Assembly: GCA_018267575.1 (NCBI GenBank)
Contig: JAFDYF010000056.1
Location: 248,001-312,000, forward strand
Origin: Bacteroidota bacterium
GTDB taxonomy: Bacteria; Bacteroidota; Bacteroidia; Chitinophagales; Chitinophagaceae
Reading direction: 5' to 3'
Length of the DNA: 64,000 bases
Part shown: positions 36,570-44,980 of the stretch, one piece after another
Layout of the letters: every line of letters begins with the position of its first letter
Position numbering within the stretch: position 1 is the stretch's first letter
Program-made: the position numbers and the translations under genes
Notes under the pieces: model-generated
What the model was told of the DNA's origin: nothing
The model's database searches: none
What the model saw: only the letters and a program-made list of their open reading frames with translations

Positions 36570-38489
36570 TCAAATGGCAACGGAGAAAATAAGCTTGGTG
36601 CCATTTTGATTGTCTATACATAAGCTGCCTTGAAGCGCTTCCATTCTTTTTTTCATACTGCTTAGTCCATTCCCGAACATTCTTAGGTTTTCCAAATCGA
36701 TACCTTTACCATTGTCGTAAATTTCAATGGTTAGTTTGTCCTTTACACCTGCAATAATTTGTACAGTATTGGCTTTCGAATGTTTTAGGATATTGTTCAG
36801 CGATTCTTTGACTGAAAGAAAAATACCCCTCCTTTTTTCGCTGGTCAAATTTATATTGGGGAGGGTTCTGGGTATTGAGATATGGCAGTGGATATTGGTC
36901 TTGTCAAAAAAATCAATAGCATAGTCACGAATATAGCATAGTAGATTTTCCAGAGTATCATTACTACTGTTTATTGTCCAGATAATGGTATTCATTTTTT
37001 CATGTAGCTCGTTGGCTGCATGCGAAATTTTTTCTATTTCCGGAAATGCTTCTTTTTGGATTTTGGTTTTGGCAATCTCGCTCATCATCCTGATGGCAGT
37101 TACGCCGCCACCAAGGTCATCGTGCATATCTGCTGCGATCCGATTGCGTTCCTCGCTTTTGGCTTCCATGATTGCTATCTGTTTTTCCAATTCTTTTTTT
37201 TCATTTTCAAATTTTAACTTCCTGCTTTCATTTTCATGTTCAATCATTTCTTTTTTATTCTTGTTTACCAGAATCAGTAGAAAAAATAAAAGCTCAAATA
37301 CAATACCCGCTTCAAGATAGAGAGTAGGGTCGGAAAATAAGGAATTGAATGGTTGTGAAGGATCCGTGATGATCATTTTATAGGAAATAATAGAAAAGAG
37401 GATCAATAAGCTTTGTCCGCAGATTAAAAAATTGATGAGTTTGTTCTTACGGGGAAACCAATAAAAGATCAAGTAGATGCTCAATGCCATGAGGAATAAT
37501 TTGGTAGCAGATTCAATCTTGTCGGGAATGACAAATGTTTGAGATAAAAAATAGGTTAAAAGGAACGTGCAAAGCAATAATGCTGTGATCCATTGGCTGC
37601 TACGCAAAATTATTTCAGGGAAGGGATGCTCTTTGGCGGTCTGGAAAAGGGTTCTGATAAAACGGATATAAAATATCAAGCCGGTGCCTTGCAAAATAAA
37701 ATCGAAACATCCTTCAAAATAATAATTGATGCCCAAGCTTTGATTGTACAAATAGGCTTTTAGGAATAATAAGAGACCCGTAAAAAAAAGATAAAGAGAA
37801 TAAAAAAGGAAGGCGGATTTTGGATCCTGCAGATACATGGTCACTGAATAGATCAGCATCATCAATAAAACCCCGGTAACAAAGTAGGTAACCAGTATGA
37901 TTGGACTTTGACTGATGTCCTTTTGGAAATAACCGATGAAATCTTTGTTGATAATTTCTGCTGCAAGTATACTGTTGCCCGATCTTAATGGTGTGAGCTT
38001 TGCAATAAAATCGGCATGTTCATTTGCTTGCAGTTGAATGGAGGCGTAACCATTGGAGAAAATTTCAATGCTGTTTTTTATATCTAAACTTGGTTTTCCA
38101 GAGGAGCCTTTTTGGTAAATCTGTAAATCTGTGAAATAAACTCCTGGGAAAAAATAGCATTTTTTAACGCTGTCAGAACTATTGTATAGGGAGAATAGCA
38201 GATAAACTGGTTTGCCAATAATTTTTTTTGGTTGACCTAGGAGGGTGTTAGGGCTATTACTATTTGCATTCTTGAAAGGTACAAGTAAACTGTGACCGGA
38301 TTGGGCAAATGACTCATTGATAATTGAACCCTGCAAGGGTACCGAAAAGGAGATTTTCGAAATATCGATATTGTTATTCGGTGCTTGACCAAAAAGTGCA
38401 AGCGAAAGAAAAATAGCAACTGCAAAACAAATACCTTTTAAGGAATTTGGGAACCAGACCATTCTTAAAAAAATGTCGGATTTCTTCAT
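36570..38489 (-). CDS. Sensor histidine kinase with 7TM-DISM input domain
   Basis: From the ATG at 38489 (the longer frame begins with TTG) the protein has 639 residues. A signal segment (about 15-35) is followed by a periplasmic DISM-type domain, seven membrane segments (about 200-400), a coiled-coil linker, a HisKA_3 dimerisation domain with the phosphorylated His in DMHDDLGGGV, and an HATPase_c domain with NILKHSKA and DNGKGIDLENL. It should sense an extracellular carbohydrate-like or similar ligand and phosphorylate a LuxR-type regulator. No response regulator is adjacent. Confidence 0.9.
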   Translation of the reverse strand: MKKSDIFLRMVWFPNSLKGICFAVAIFLSLALFGQAPNNNIDISKISFSVPLQGSIINESFAQSGHSLLVPFKNANSNSPNTLLGQPKKIIGKPVYLLFSLYNSSDSVKKCYFFPGVYFTDLQIYQKGSSGKPSLDIKNSIEIFSNGYASIQLQANEHADFIAKLTPLRSGNSILAAEIINKDFIGYFQKDISQSPIILVTYFVTGVLLMMLIYSVTMYLQDPKSAFLFYSLYLFFTGLLLFLKAYLYNQSLGINYYFEGCFDFILQGTGLIFYIRFIRTLFQTAKEHPFPEIILRSSQWITALLLCTFLLTYFLSQTFVIPDKIESATKLFLMALSIYLIFYWFPRKNKLINFLICGQSLLILFSIISYKMIITDPSQPFNSLFSDPTLYLEAGIVFELLFFLLILVNKNKKEMIEHENESRKLKFENEKKELEKQIAIMEAKSEERNRIAADMHDDLGGGVTAIRMMSEIAKTKIQKEAFPEIEKISHAANELHEKMNTIIWTINSSNDTLENLLCYIRDYAIDFFDKTNIHCHISIPRTLPNINLTSEKRRGIFLSVKESLNNILKHSKANTVQIIAGVKDKLTIEIYDNGKGIDLENLRMFGNGLSSMKKRMEALQGSLCIDNQNGTKLIFSVAI

Positions 38490-38578
38490 GGAATGAAGGT
38501 TTAGGAATTGCCAATCCCTTAAGGTACAAATTAATTTCAAATCGGTAATGGCGGGATTCGGTATTCACTTGTGTTGCT

Positions 38579-38586
38579 TATCTTTG
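38579..38586 (+). promoter_or_regulatory. -7 promoter element of ftsK
   Basis: TATCTTTG is a perfect TAnnTTTG ending 5 bp before the ftsK ATG at 38592, so the transcript would have almost no leader. It lies inside the longer GTG-initiated frame from 38571, which is therefore doubtful. Confidence 0.55.
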
Positions 38587-38591
38587 CGGAC

Positions 38592-41123
38592 ATGGCCAGC
38601 CAGAAAAAAAATAAGAAGAAAAAAGTGGCAGAAAATGGAAAGTTGAGGCCTGAAAAGCAGGAGAAACTTTCTTTTAAAGAGTTTATCAAAGATGAGCGTA
38701 CCCGGAAAATTACCGGTGCTGTCTGCCTGCTTTTTGCTTTGTTCCTGTTGATTGCTTTTGCCTCTTATCTGTTCACTTGGAAAGCCGATCAGAAGATTGC
38801 GAGACAAGGGGCTTCTATTCTTTGGCATCCGATGGATCTGAAGGCGGAGAATTTATTGGGAAATTTAGGTGCCTATGTTTCCCATCTTTTCTTTTTCGAT
38901 GGATTTGGGGTTGCTTCCTTCTTTTTTTGTTCTTTCTTTTTTATCATAGGTGCCAATCTGTTGTTCAGCAAAAAAATATTTTCCGTAGGAAGGAATTTCC
39001 GTTATGTACTTGCGGGACTTTTGTTTTTCAGTGTCAGCTTTTCCTTTTTTGCAAAAGGAAGGGATTTCCCTTGGGGTGGTGGGGTAGGTGATATGATCCG
39101 CAAATGGTTGACGGATACCCTTGGCTGGTTTGGCACATTAGCGGTGATATTGGTAGCAGGTCTAGCTTTTATCATCTGGCGTTTTAACCCAGTATTCAAA
39201 GTGCCAGAAATAAAAAGAAAGGAGAATAAGCTGTTGGAAGAACCAGAAGCTGATGATTTTTCTGATGGTGCCAAATTGTTTGTCGATGAATCCTTTCAAA
39301 ATAAAGGCAATTCTATAAAAAATGGGAATGGCAGCATCAATATTCCAACAAATGGTTTTGACGAAATCGGTTCAAAGGAATTTGAACTCATTGAGAAAGA
39401 TGAACCAGAAGACAAAAAATTGACGGTTGATCTGAAACCAGTGGACAAACCAATCACTCCCGAAAACAAGGTGGAACTGGATTTGGGCAAACCCGAAAAT
39501 AAAATTTCCAAACCACAAAAGCCCTTGCCCAATTTGGATCTGGAGATCAAGGATATTTCTACTGCTAAGCCAGCAGAAAATGAGCATGAGGCTTTCAAAC
39601 CCAAGACAGATATTTTATCAGATTATGAGCCCACGTTAGATCTGCAGAATTATAAATACCCTTCACTGGACCTATTGGAGGCGCATGGCAGCGAAAAGAT
39701 TGTGCAGGACGCGAATGAACTGGAAGCAAACAAAAACCAGATCATCAAAACCCTGAAGAATTACGATATCGATATCCAAAAGATCAGTGCAACGGTGGGG
39801 CCTACCGTCACTTTATATGAAATTGTACCAGCTGCAGGTGTGCGCATTTCCCGTATCAAGAATTTGGAAGATGATATTGCTTTGAGTTTAGCGGCACTGG
39901 GTATCCGTATTATTGCGCCCATCCCCGGAAAAGGCACCATTGGTATTGAGGTGCCAAATGCGAAAAAGACCATTGTGAGCATGCGCACTTTGCTTGAATC
40001 GGAAAAATTCAGACAGAATTCCTTTAGCCTGCCGATTGCCATTGGCAAAAAAATCGATAATGAAAATTTCATTGTGGATCTGGCATCCATGCCGCATCTA
40101 CTCATGGCAGGTGCAACGGGCCAGGGTAAATCGGTTGGCGTCAATGCAATTTTGGTTTCACTACTTTATAAAAAACACCCTTCGCAATTGAAGCTGGTGC
40201 TGGTGGATCCTAAAAAAGTAGAACTTAGTTTATACAGAACCATTGAAAAGCATTTTCTGGCAAAACTTCCAGGGGAAGAAGAAGCCATCATTACGGACAC
40301 AAAAAAAGTGATCCACACATTGAATGCGCTTTGTATTGAAATGGACAACCGCTATGATCTTTTGAAGGAAGCGGGCGCACGAAATATCAAAGAGTATAAC
40401 GATAAATTTATCAAACGTAGGCTCAACCCACAAAAAGGCCACCAATACCTGCCATTTATTGTGCTGGTGATTGATGAGTTTGCTGATTTGATTATGACTG
40501 CTGGTAAGGAAATTGAGATGCCGATTGCACGATTGGCACAGTTGGCTAGAGCGGTGGGCATACACCTGATTATTGCCACCCAGAGACCATCGGTCAATAT
40601 AATTACAGGTACCATCAAAGCAAACTTCCCTGCCCGTATTGCGTTCAAGGTTTCATCAAAAATAGACTCCCGTACGATTTTGGATATAGGCGGTGCTGAA
40701 CAATTAATTGGAAAAGGGGATATGCTTATCAGTTATAATGGTGAGTTGACACGTTTGCAGTGCGCATTTGTGGATACTCCTGAAGTGGATGAGATAACTG
40801 AATTCATTGGCGACCAGCAAGGCTACCCACAAGCCTTTTTATTACCCGAATACATTGATGAAAAAGAATTGGAAGGAAAGGATTTTGATCTTTCCAATAG
40901 GGATTCTTTATTTGAGGATGCCGCAAGACTGATTGTACAGAACCAGATTGGATCCACTTCATTATTGCAGCGCCGAATGAAATTGGGATATAACCGCGCT
41001 GGCCGATTGATGGATCAGTTGGAAGCGGCAGGTATTGTTGGTGCTGGCCAAGGGAGTAAAGCCAGGGACGTGATAATAAAAACAGAATTGGAACTGGAGC
41101 AGGTTTTGCAAGGCTTGGTTTAG
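38592..41123 (+). CDS. ftsK: DNA translocase FtsK
   Basis: From the ATG at 38592 the protein has 843 residues. It has four N-terminal membrane segments, a linker rich in Asp, Glu and Pro with many charged residues (about 225-370), and the motor domain with Walker A GATGQGKS (507-514), DEFADLIMTAG and a C-terminal gamma domain that reads SSLLQRRMKLGYNRAGRLMDQLEAAGIVG in pattern. It moves DNA to the division site and aids dimer resolution. Length is normal for the phylum. A LolA-like gene follows after 106 bp. Confidence 0.95.
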   Translation: MASQKKNKKKKVAENGKLRPEKQEKLSFKEFIKDERTRKITGAVCLLFALFLLIAFASYLFTWKADQKIARQGASILWHPMDLKAENLLGNLGAYVSHLFFFDGFGVASFFFCSFFFIIGANLLFSKKIFSVGRNFRYVLAGLLFFSVSFSFFAKGRDFPWGGGVGDMIRKWLTDTLGWFGTLAVILVAGLAFIIWRFNPVFKVPEIKRKENKLLEEPEADDFSDGAKLFVDESFQNKGNSIKNGNGSINIPTNGFDEIGSKEFELIEKDEPEDKKLTVDLKPVDKPITPENKVELDLGKPENKISKPQKPLPNLDLEIKDISTAKPAENEHEAFKPKTDILSDYEPTLDLQNYKYPSLDLLEAHGSEKIVQDANELEANKNQIIKTLKNYDIDIQKISATVGPTVTLYEIVPAAGVRISRIKNLEDDIALSLAALGIRIIAPIPGKGTIGIEVPNAKKTIVSMRTLLESEKFRQNSFSLPIAIGKKIDNENFIVDLASMPHLLMAGATGQGKSVGVNAILVSLLYKKHPSQLKLVLVDPKKVELSLYRTIEKHFLAKLPGEEEAIITDTKKVIHTLNALCIEMDNRYDLLKEAGARNIKEYNDKFIKRRLNPQKGHQYLPFIVLVIDEFADLIMTAGKEIEMPIARLAQLARAVGIHLIIATQRPSVNIITGTIKANFPARIAFKVSSKIDSRTILDIGGAEQLIGKGDMLISYNGELTRLQCAFVDTPEVDEITEFIGDQQGYPQAFLLPEYIDEKELEGKDFDLSNRDSLFEDAARLIVQNQIGSTSLLQRRMKLGYNRAGRLMDQLEAAGIVGAGQGSKARDVIIKTELELEQVLQGLV

Positions 41124-41169
41124 TTGTTTTGTTAAACTTGTTGCGAATGTGCTATTGAAAATAGCCGGA

Positions 41170-41201
41170 TTGGGTGGCTTTCGCAGTTTGTGATATATTT
41201 G
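41170..41201 (+). promoter_or_regulatory. Promoter of the LolA-like gene
   Basis: TTG at 41170-41172, 21 bases of spacing, then TATATTTG at 41194-41201 match the Bacteroidota -33/-7 promoter. The predicted start is about 20 bp before the ATG at 41230. Confidence 0.6.
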
Positions 41202-41229
41202 CGGCTTTATTTGTTTTAAAGGAATAAAT

Positions 41230-41892
41230 ATGAAGAGAATACTAATAGCATTGTTGTCTTTGTTTTTTTTATCAGCTACTGCGCAGAATAATAGCATTGG
41301 AAAGAATGACCCGGCAGCAAAAAAAATCCTTGATAAGGTTACTGCTAAATTGAAGACCTATAAAAGCTTGAAAGCCGATTTTACTTTAAGAATTGAAAAT
41401 GCTTCTGGTAAAGTGGAAGGAACCAAAAAAGGTTCTGTATATGTAAAGGGACCCCAATATCATTTGAGCATCACCGGACAGGAAATTTTCTGTGATGGTA
41501 AAACTTCATGGACCTATGATCAATCCAGCAACGAGGTAACCGTCAATAAATTTGACCCATCAACCAAAACCATTACACCTGAAAAATTCTTCACCAATTT
41601 TTACGATAAGGATTTTTTGTACAAATTGAATGGCGACGTGAAAGAAGGGAAAAAAGCACTTCAGGAGATAGAGCTTACACCAGTTGACAAAACAAAAAAT
41701 TTCTTCAAAGTGTATCTCTATATCGATAAGAAATCAAACACTATTTATAGTGCCAAATACCTCGAGAAAAATGGCGCTAAGGATATTCTCACTATTGATA
41801 AACTGAATGGCAACACCGCCATCAGCCCCGATTTTTTTACTTTCAATAAAGCAAAATACCCTGGAGTGGAAGTGGTGGACCTACGGAATTAG
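41230..41892 (+). CDS. LolA-like outer-membrane lipoprotein carrier
   Basis: The 220-residue protein has a signal peptide ending SATAQ (about 1-18) and the LolA fold pattern with LKTYKSLKADFTLRI, GKTSWTYDQSSNEVTV and EIELTPVDKTKNFFKVYLYID. It would carry lipoproteins through the periplasm; Bacteroidota have several LolA-like proteins, some of which serve other lipids. It stands right after ftsK, as in many Bacteroidota, but has its own promoter. Confidence 0.88.
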   Translation: MKRILIALLSLFFLSATAQNNSIGKNDPAAKKILDKVTAKLKTYKSLKADFTLRIENASGKVEGTKKGSVYVKGPQYHLSITGQEIFCDGKTSWTYDQSSNEVTVNKFDPSTKTITPEKFFTNFYDKDFLYKLNGDVKEGKKALQEIELTPVDKTKNFFKVYLYIDKKSNTIYSAKYLEKNGAKDILTIDKLNGNTAISPDFFTFNKAKYPGVEVVDLRN

Positions 41893-41966
41893 TTTAGGTA
41901 CTAAATTGTTGGCTATTGACCTATCAACTAAGTTTTTAGATTTAGGAACAGGATTTTTTCAATTTC

Positions 41967-42524
41967 CTATTTCCCCCAACGAAAGGTTTTGATATCAAGG
42001 CCTGCAATATCGAGTACCCGGTCCACCACGGTAGCCGCAGCTTCCTCAATGGTTTTGGGTCTGCTATAAAAAGAAGGTGTAGCAGGACAAATAATACCTC
42101 CAGCTAAGGTTATGGTTTCCATATTGCGGATATGTATCAGATTGTATGGAGTATCGCGGACCACACAAATCAGATTTCTTCTTTCTTTCAAAACAACATC
42201 TGCTGCTCTAGTGATCAAGCTGTCGGATACACCAGTAGCGATCCTACCCATAGTGCCCATGGAGCATGGGATTATGATCATGATATTATATTGACCTGAG
42301 CCCGAAGCGAAAGCTGCTGAAAAATCTTGCGTTGAATAATAGGTTGCCGGATAATTTTTATAGGAATCATCGCCCAATTCTGTACGCCAAACTTCTTTGG
42401 CGTTTTCAGACATAACAACAGCTAGTTCTTGCCACTGATTTTTGATCGTGGATAGTTTGTCAAGTGCTAGTTTGGCATAAACGGACCCACTAGCGCCTGT
42501 TATTGCAAGAACGATTTTGTGCAT
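41967..42524 (-). CDS. ubiX: Flavin prenyltransferase UbiX
   Basis: From the ATG at 42524 the protein has 185 residues; the longer frame starts with TTG at 42545. It makes prenylated FMN for UbiD-type decarboxylases. ITGASGSVYAKLAL (about 7-20) is the FMN-binding opening, and IIIPCSMGTMGRIATGVSDSLITRAADVVLKERR in pattern is the family core. No ubiD gene is in the window, so the partner is elsewhere. Confidence 0.93.
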   Translation of the reverse strand: MHKIVLAITGASGSVYAKLALDKLSTIKNQWQELAVVMSENAKEVWRTELGDDSYKNYPATYYSTQDFSAAFASGSGQYNIMIIIPCSMGTMGRIATGVSDSLITRAADVVLKERRNLICVVRDTPYNLIHIRNMETITLAGGIICPATPSFYSRPKTIEEAAATVVDRVLDIAGLDIKTFRWGK

Positions 42525-42651
42525 GATATTTGATTGTTTTGGCACTTGGGTATCTAAAAGTGCCTGAATAGCAATAAAGAAATAAGGACAAATACTTTTG
42601 GTTTATCCTTTACGTTCAATAGCTGTTCTTTTTACCATAAACAAAAGTACT

Positions 42652-43182
42652 ATGCAAAAGGTTAAACTTTTCTTTTTATATGCTACCCTCTTTCTTCTTT
42701 TGACTTCCGTAATGCCAATGCCGAAGGAAAACCGGGTTAAATGGATTGGGTTGACGGAAGCGGAAGCAAACCTTAAAAATGAAAAAAGACCTATCCTGAT
42801 CGATCTGTACACAGATTGGTGCGGTTGGTGCAAAGTGATGGATAAAAAAACCTATAGCAATAAAAAACTGGCCGCTTATTTGGCCGATAAATTTTATACC
42901 GTGAGGCTAAATGCCGAAACAAAGGAGCAAATTAGCTGGAACGGCAAGACCTATCATTTTAACAGCGCATACAAAGTAAACGAGTTTGCTATTTTTATCA
43001 CCAAAGGCAGACTGGAGTTTCCTACCACCATTGTTATCCCCACTGATGGCAGCGAACCACAGGCTATTGCCGGCTATTTGGAGACAAAGGATTTTGAGAT
43101 AATTGCAAAATATTTCGGGGAAAGCAACTATGGAAACATATCTTTTGACGAATATCAAAAAAAGTTTAAGCCTTCTTGGTAA
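42652..43182 (+). CDS. Exported thioredoxin-fold protein
   Basis: From the ATG at 42652 the protein has 176 residues with a signal peptide (about 1-22, FFLYATLFLLLTSVMP). A thioredoxin-like domain holds the active-site motif TDWCGWCKVMDKKT, near residue 59, and a later cis-Pro in FPTTIV. It likely handles disulfides in the periplasm. An upstream ATG at 42598 would bury the signal. It is divergent from ubiX. Confidence 0.87.
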   Translation: MQKVKLFFLYATLFLLLTSVMPMPKENRVKWIGLTEAEANLKNEKRPILIDLYTDWCGWCKVMDKKTYSNKKLAAYLADKFYTVRLNAETKEQISWNGKTYHFNSAYKVNEFAIFITKGRLEFPTTIVIPTDGSEPQAIAGYLETKDFEIIAKYFGESNYGNISFDEYQKKFKPSW

Positions 43183-43307
43183 GGTCCCTTCTCCGCGTAA
43201 ATGACAGTTTCATGACAATTGATTTTTCCTACAGTTGATTGTAATCAATTTGTGGTTTCTGGGTAAAAAATAATGCTTCTCAAACTTAATGTTTCAACTC
43301 CAATCAT

Positions 43308-43390
43308 TATCTTTGGTTTTTCATAGGATAAGGTTTAATGGTTAATGGTATTTGATTAGTGCAGCCCTCCGCAAGGGGGGCTTTTTTATT
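43308..43390 (+). ncRNA. Possible small RNA (promoter element and terminator without a gene)
   Basis: In the 333-bp gap 43183-43515, a perfect -7 element TATCTTTG (43308-43315) is followed by about 50 bases with no convincing gene and then a GC-rich hairpin with a T-run (43364-43390). This would give a transcript of about 65-70 nt. No -33 TTG is seen at the right distance, and the hairpin could instead be a distant terminator for the thioredoxin-fold gene. Confidence 0.3.
43364..43390 (+). terminator. Intrinsic terminator
   Basis: GCCCTCC pairs with GGGGGGC (one G-U) around a GCAA tetraloop, followed by TTTTTTATT. It terminates plus-strand transcription, either of a possible small RNA or of the thioredoxin-fold gene. 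Confidence 0.8.
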
Positions 43391-43441
43391 TTATGATTGC
43401 CAATCGATCTTATTGACATCTGATTTTTGGTGTAAAGTCAT

Positions 43442-43488
43442 GATAATAAAAAGCCCCCTTATTTTAAGTAAGGGGGCTTTTTATTATC
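43442..43488 (-). terminator. Intrinsic terminator of the oxoamine synthase gene
   Basis: Perfect 20-bp arms (43442-43461 and 43469-43488) with a GCCCCC/GGGGGC core and A/T tails surround a 7-base loop. It lies 28 bp past the stop of the minus-strand gene and by symmetry may also stop plus-strand reading. Confidence 0.9.
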
Positions 43489-43515
43489 TAATAGATTTGC
43501 TGAGGAGATTTGCTG

Positions 43516-44772
43516 TTAGGCCTCTGCCATATCGGGTATCGCTTCAACCTTATAAGCGCCCTCATCTAGTTTTTTCTTGGTTTCCTCAAAGGCTTTCAAC
43601 GTGGCTTTAATATCAGCATCCGTATGAACGGAGGTTGGTATTAAACGATAAATGATATGGCCCTTAGGGATTACCGGGTAAACGACAATAGAACAGAATA
43701 TGCCATAATTTTCACGGAGGTCCATTACCATGGCAGTGGCTTCAGGAACATCCCCTTTCATATACACAGGGGTAACCACCGAATCTGTTTTGCCAATATC
43801 AAACCCTTTTTCTTTTAGGCCAGCTTGCAATTTTTTGGCATTCTCCCATAATTTGTTTTTCAGTTCTGGGTGGGTGCGCAAAAGATCCAGCCTTTTAAGG
43901 TTGCCTATGACGAATGGCATGGGCAAACTTTTGGCGAATATCTGACTGCGTATATTGTAGCGTATATAATCAATAATGGTTTTGTCACCAGCAACAAATG
44001 CGCCAATGGAAGCCATCGATTTTGCAAAAGTGGAGAAATATAGATCAATCTTATCTTGAACGCCTTGCTCTTCACCAGCACCTGCACCTGTTTTTCCAAG
44101 GGTGCCGAAACCATGTGCATCATCTACCAACAAGCGGAACTGGTACTTGCCTTTCAGTGACACAATCTCTTTCAATCTTCCCTGGTCGCCAGCCATACCA
44201 AAAACCCCTTCCGTGATTACCAATATGCCACCCGATTTTTGTTTTTCGATCAAAGCTGCGGCACGCTGTAACTGTTTTTCACAATCTTCCACGTCATTGT
44301 GTTTGAAAACATAGCGATGACCCGGGTGCAAGCGAAGTCCATCAATAATACAAGCATGTGATTCGGCATCATATACTACCACATCATGCCGGCCACAAAT
44401 AACATCAATAATGCTCACCATCCCTTGATAACCGTAATTCAATAAGGCAGCATCCTGTTTATGCACAAAAGCTGCGAGTTCTTTTTCAAGTTGTTCGTGC
44501 TGGTTGCTGTTGCCGCTCATCATACGGGCACCCATTGGCGATGCCAACCCAAATTCCTTGGCCGCATCTGCATCCGTCTTTCTCACTTCAGGGTGGTTGG
44601 CCAGACCCAGGTAATTGTTTAGGCTCCATACAATCATTTCCTTTCCCCGGAACTTCATGTGGCTACCAATTTCCCCCTCTAGTTTGGGAAATGCAAAATA
44701 ACCATGTGCTCTTTCTCTGTGTTGGCCAATGGGCCCGTAATTTTTAATCAACCGCTCGAAGATATCTGCCAT
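43516..44772 (-). CDS. PLP-dependent alpha-oxoamine synthase (sphingolipid/sulfonolipid type)
   Basis: The 418-residue protein is an alpha-oxoamine synthase. Marks are WSLNNYLGLANHPEVR (49-64), DAESHACIIDG with His139, LLVDDAHGFGTLG with Asp217-His220, and STFAKSMASIG with the PLP lysine Lys251. It joins an amino acid to an acyl thioester. Family alternatives are serine palmitoyltransferase, cysteate acyltransferase for sulfonolipids, glycine C-acetyltransferase, and BioF. The long Bacteroidota form with an N-terminal MADIFERLIKNYGPIG and no biotin genes nearby points to sphingolipid or sulfonolipid synthesis. It is a single gene with a strong terminator. Confidence 0.85.
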   Translation of the reverse strand: MADIFERLIKNYGPIGQHRERAHGYFAFPKLEGEIGSHMKFRGKEMIVWSLNNYLGLANHPEVRKTDADAAKEFGLASPMGARMMSGNSNQHEQLEKELAAFVHKQDAALLNYGYQGMVSIIDVICGRHDVVVYDAESHACIIDGLRLHPGHRYVFKHNDVEDCEKQLQRAAALIEKQKSGGILVITEGVFGMAGDQGRLKEIVSLKGKYQFRLLVDDAHGFGTLGKTGAGAGEEQGVQDKIDLYFSTFAKSMASIGAFVAGDKTIIDYIRYNIRSQIFAKSLPMPFVIGNLKRLDLLRTHPELKNKLWENAKKLQAGLKEKGFDIGKTDSVVTPVYMKGDVPEATAMVMDLRENYGIFCSIVVYPVIPKGHIIYRLIPTSVHTDADIKATLKAFEETKKKLDEGAYKVEAIPDMAEA

Positions 44773-44929
44773 ATATTATTAAATTGAGATGATAAAATTG
44801 TCGCAAATTTAATGATTTTCGGGCTAAAGACAATCGATTAAGCATGCGCAGCAAAGCTTTGCCTCAAACAGAGGCTTGGGGTTGCTGTTTTCTATAGGTA
44901 GAAAATTTAGCAGAAATACAATGAAAGGA

Positions 44930-44963
44930 TTTGTTTTCCCAATACACATTTCAAATACTTTTG
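44930..44963 (+). promoter_or_regulatory. Promoter of the PafA-type phosphatase gene
   Basis: TTTG at 44930-44933, 22 bases of spacing, then TACTTTTG at 44956-44963 match the Bacteroidota -33/-7 promoter. The ATG is 17 bp after the -7 box. Confidence 0.6.
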
Positions 44964-44980
44964 TCCAAATTCCTCAATAA

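Noticed and set aside
38571..38591. GTG start for ftsK
   Set aside because: It would place a perfect -7 promoter element inside the coding region; the ATG at 38592 is preferred.
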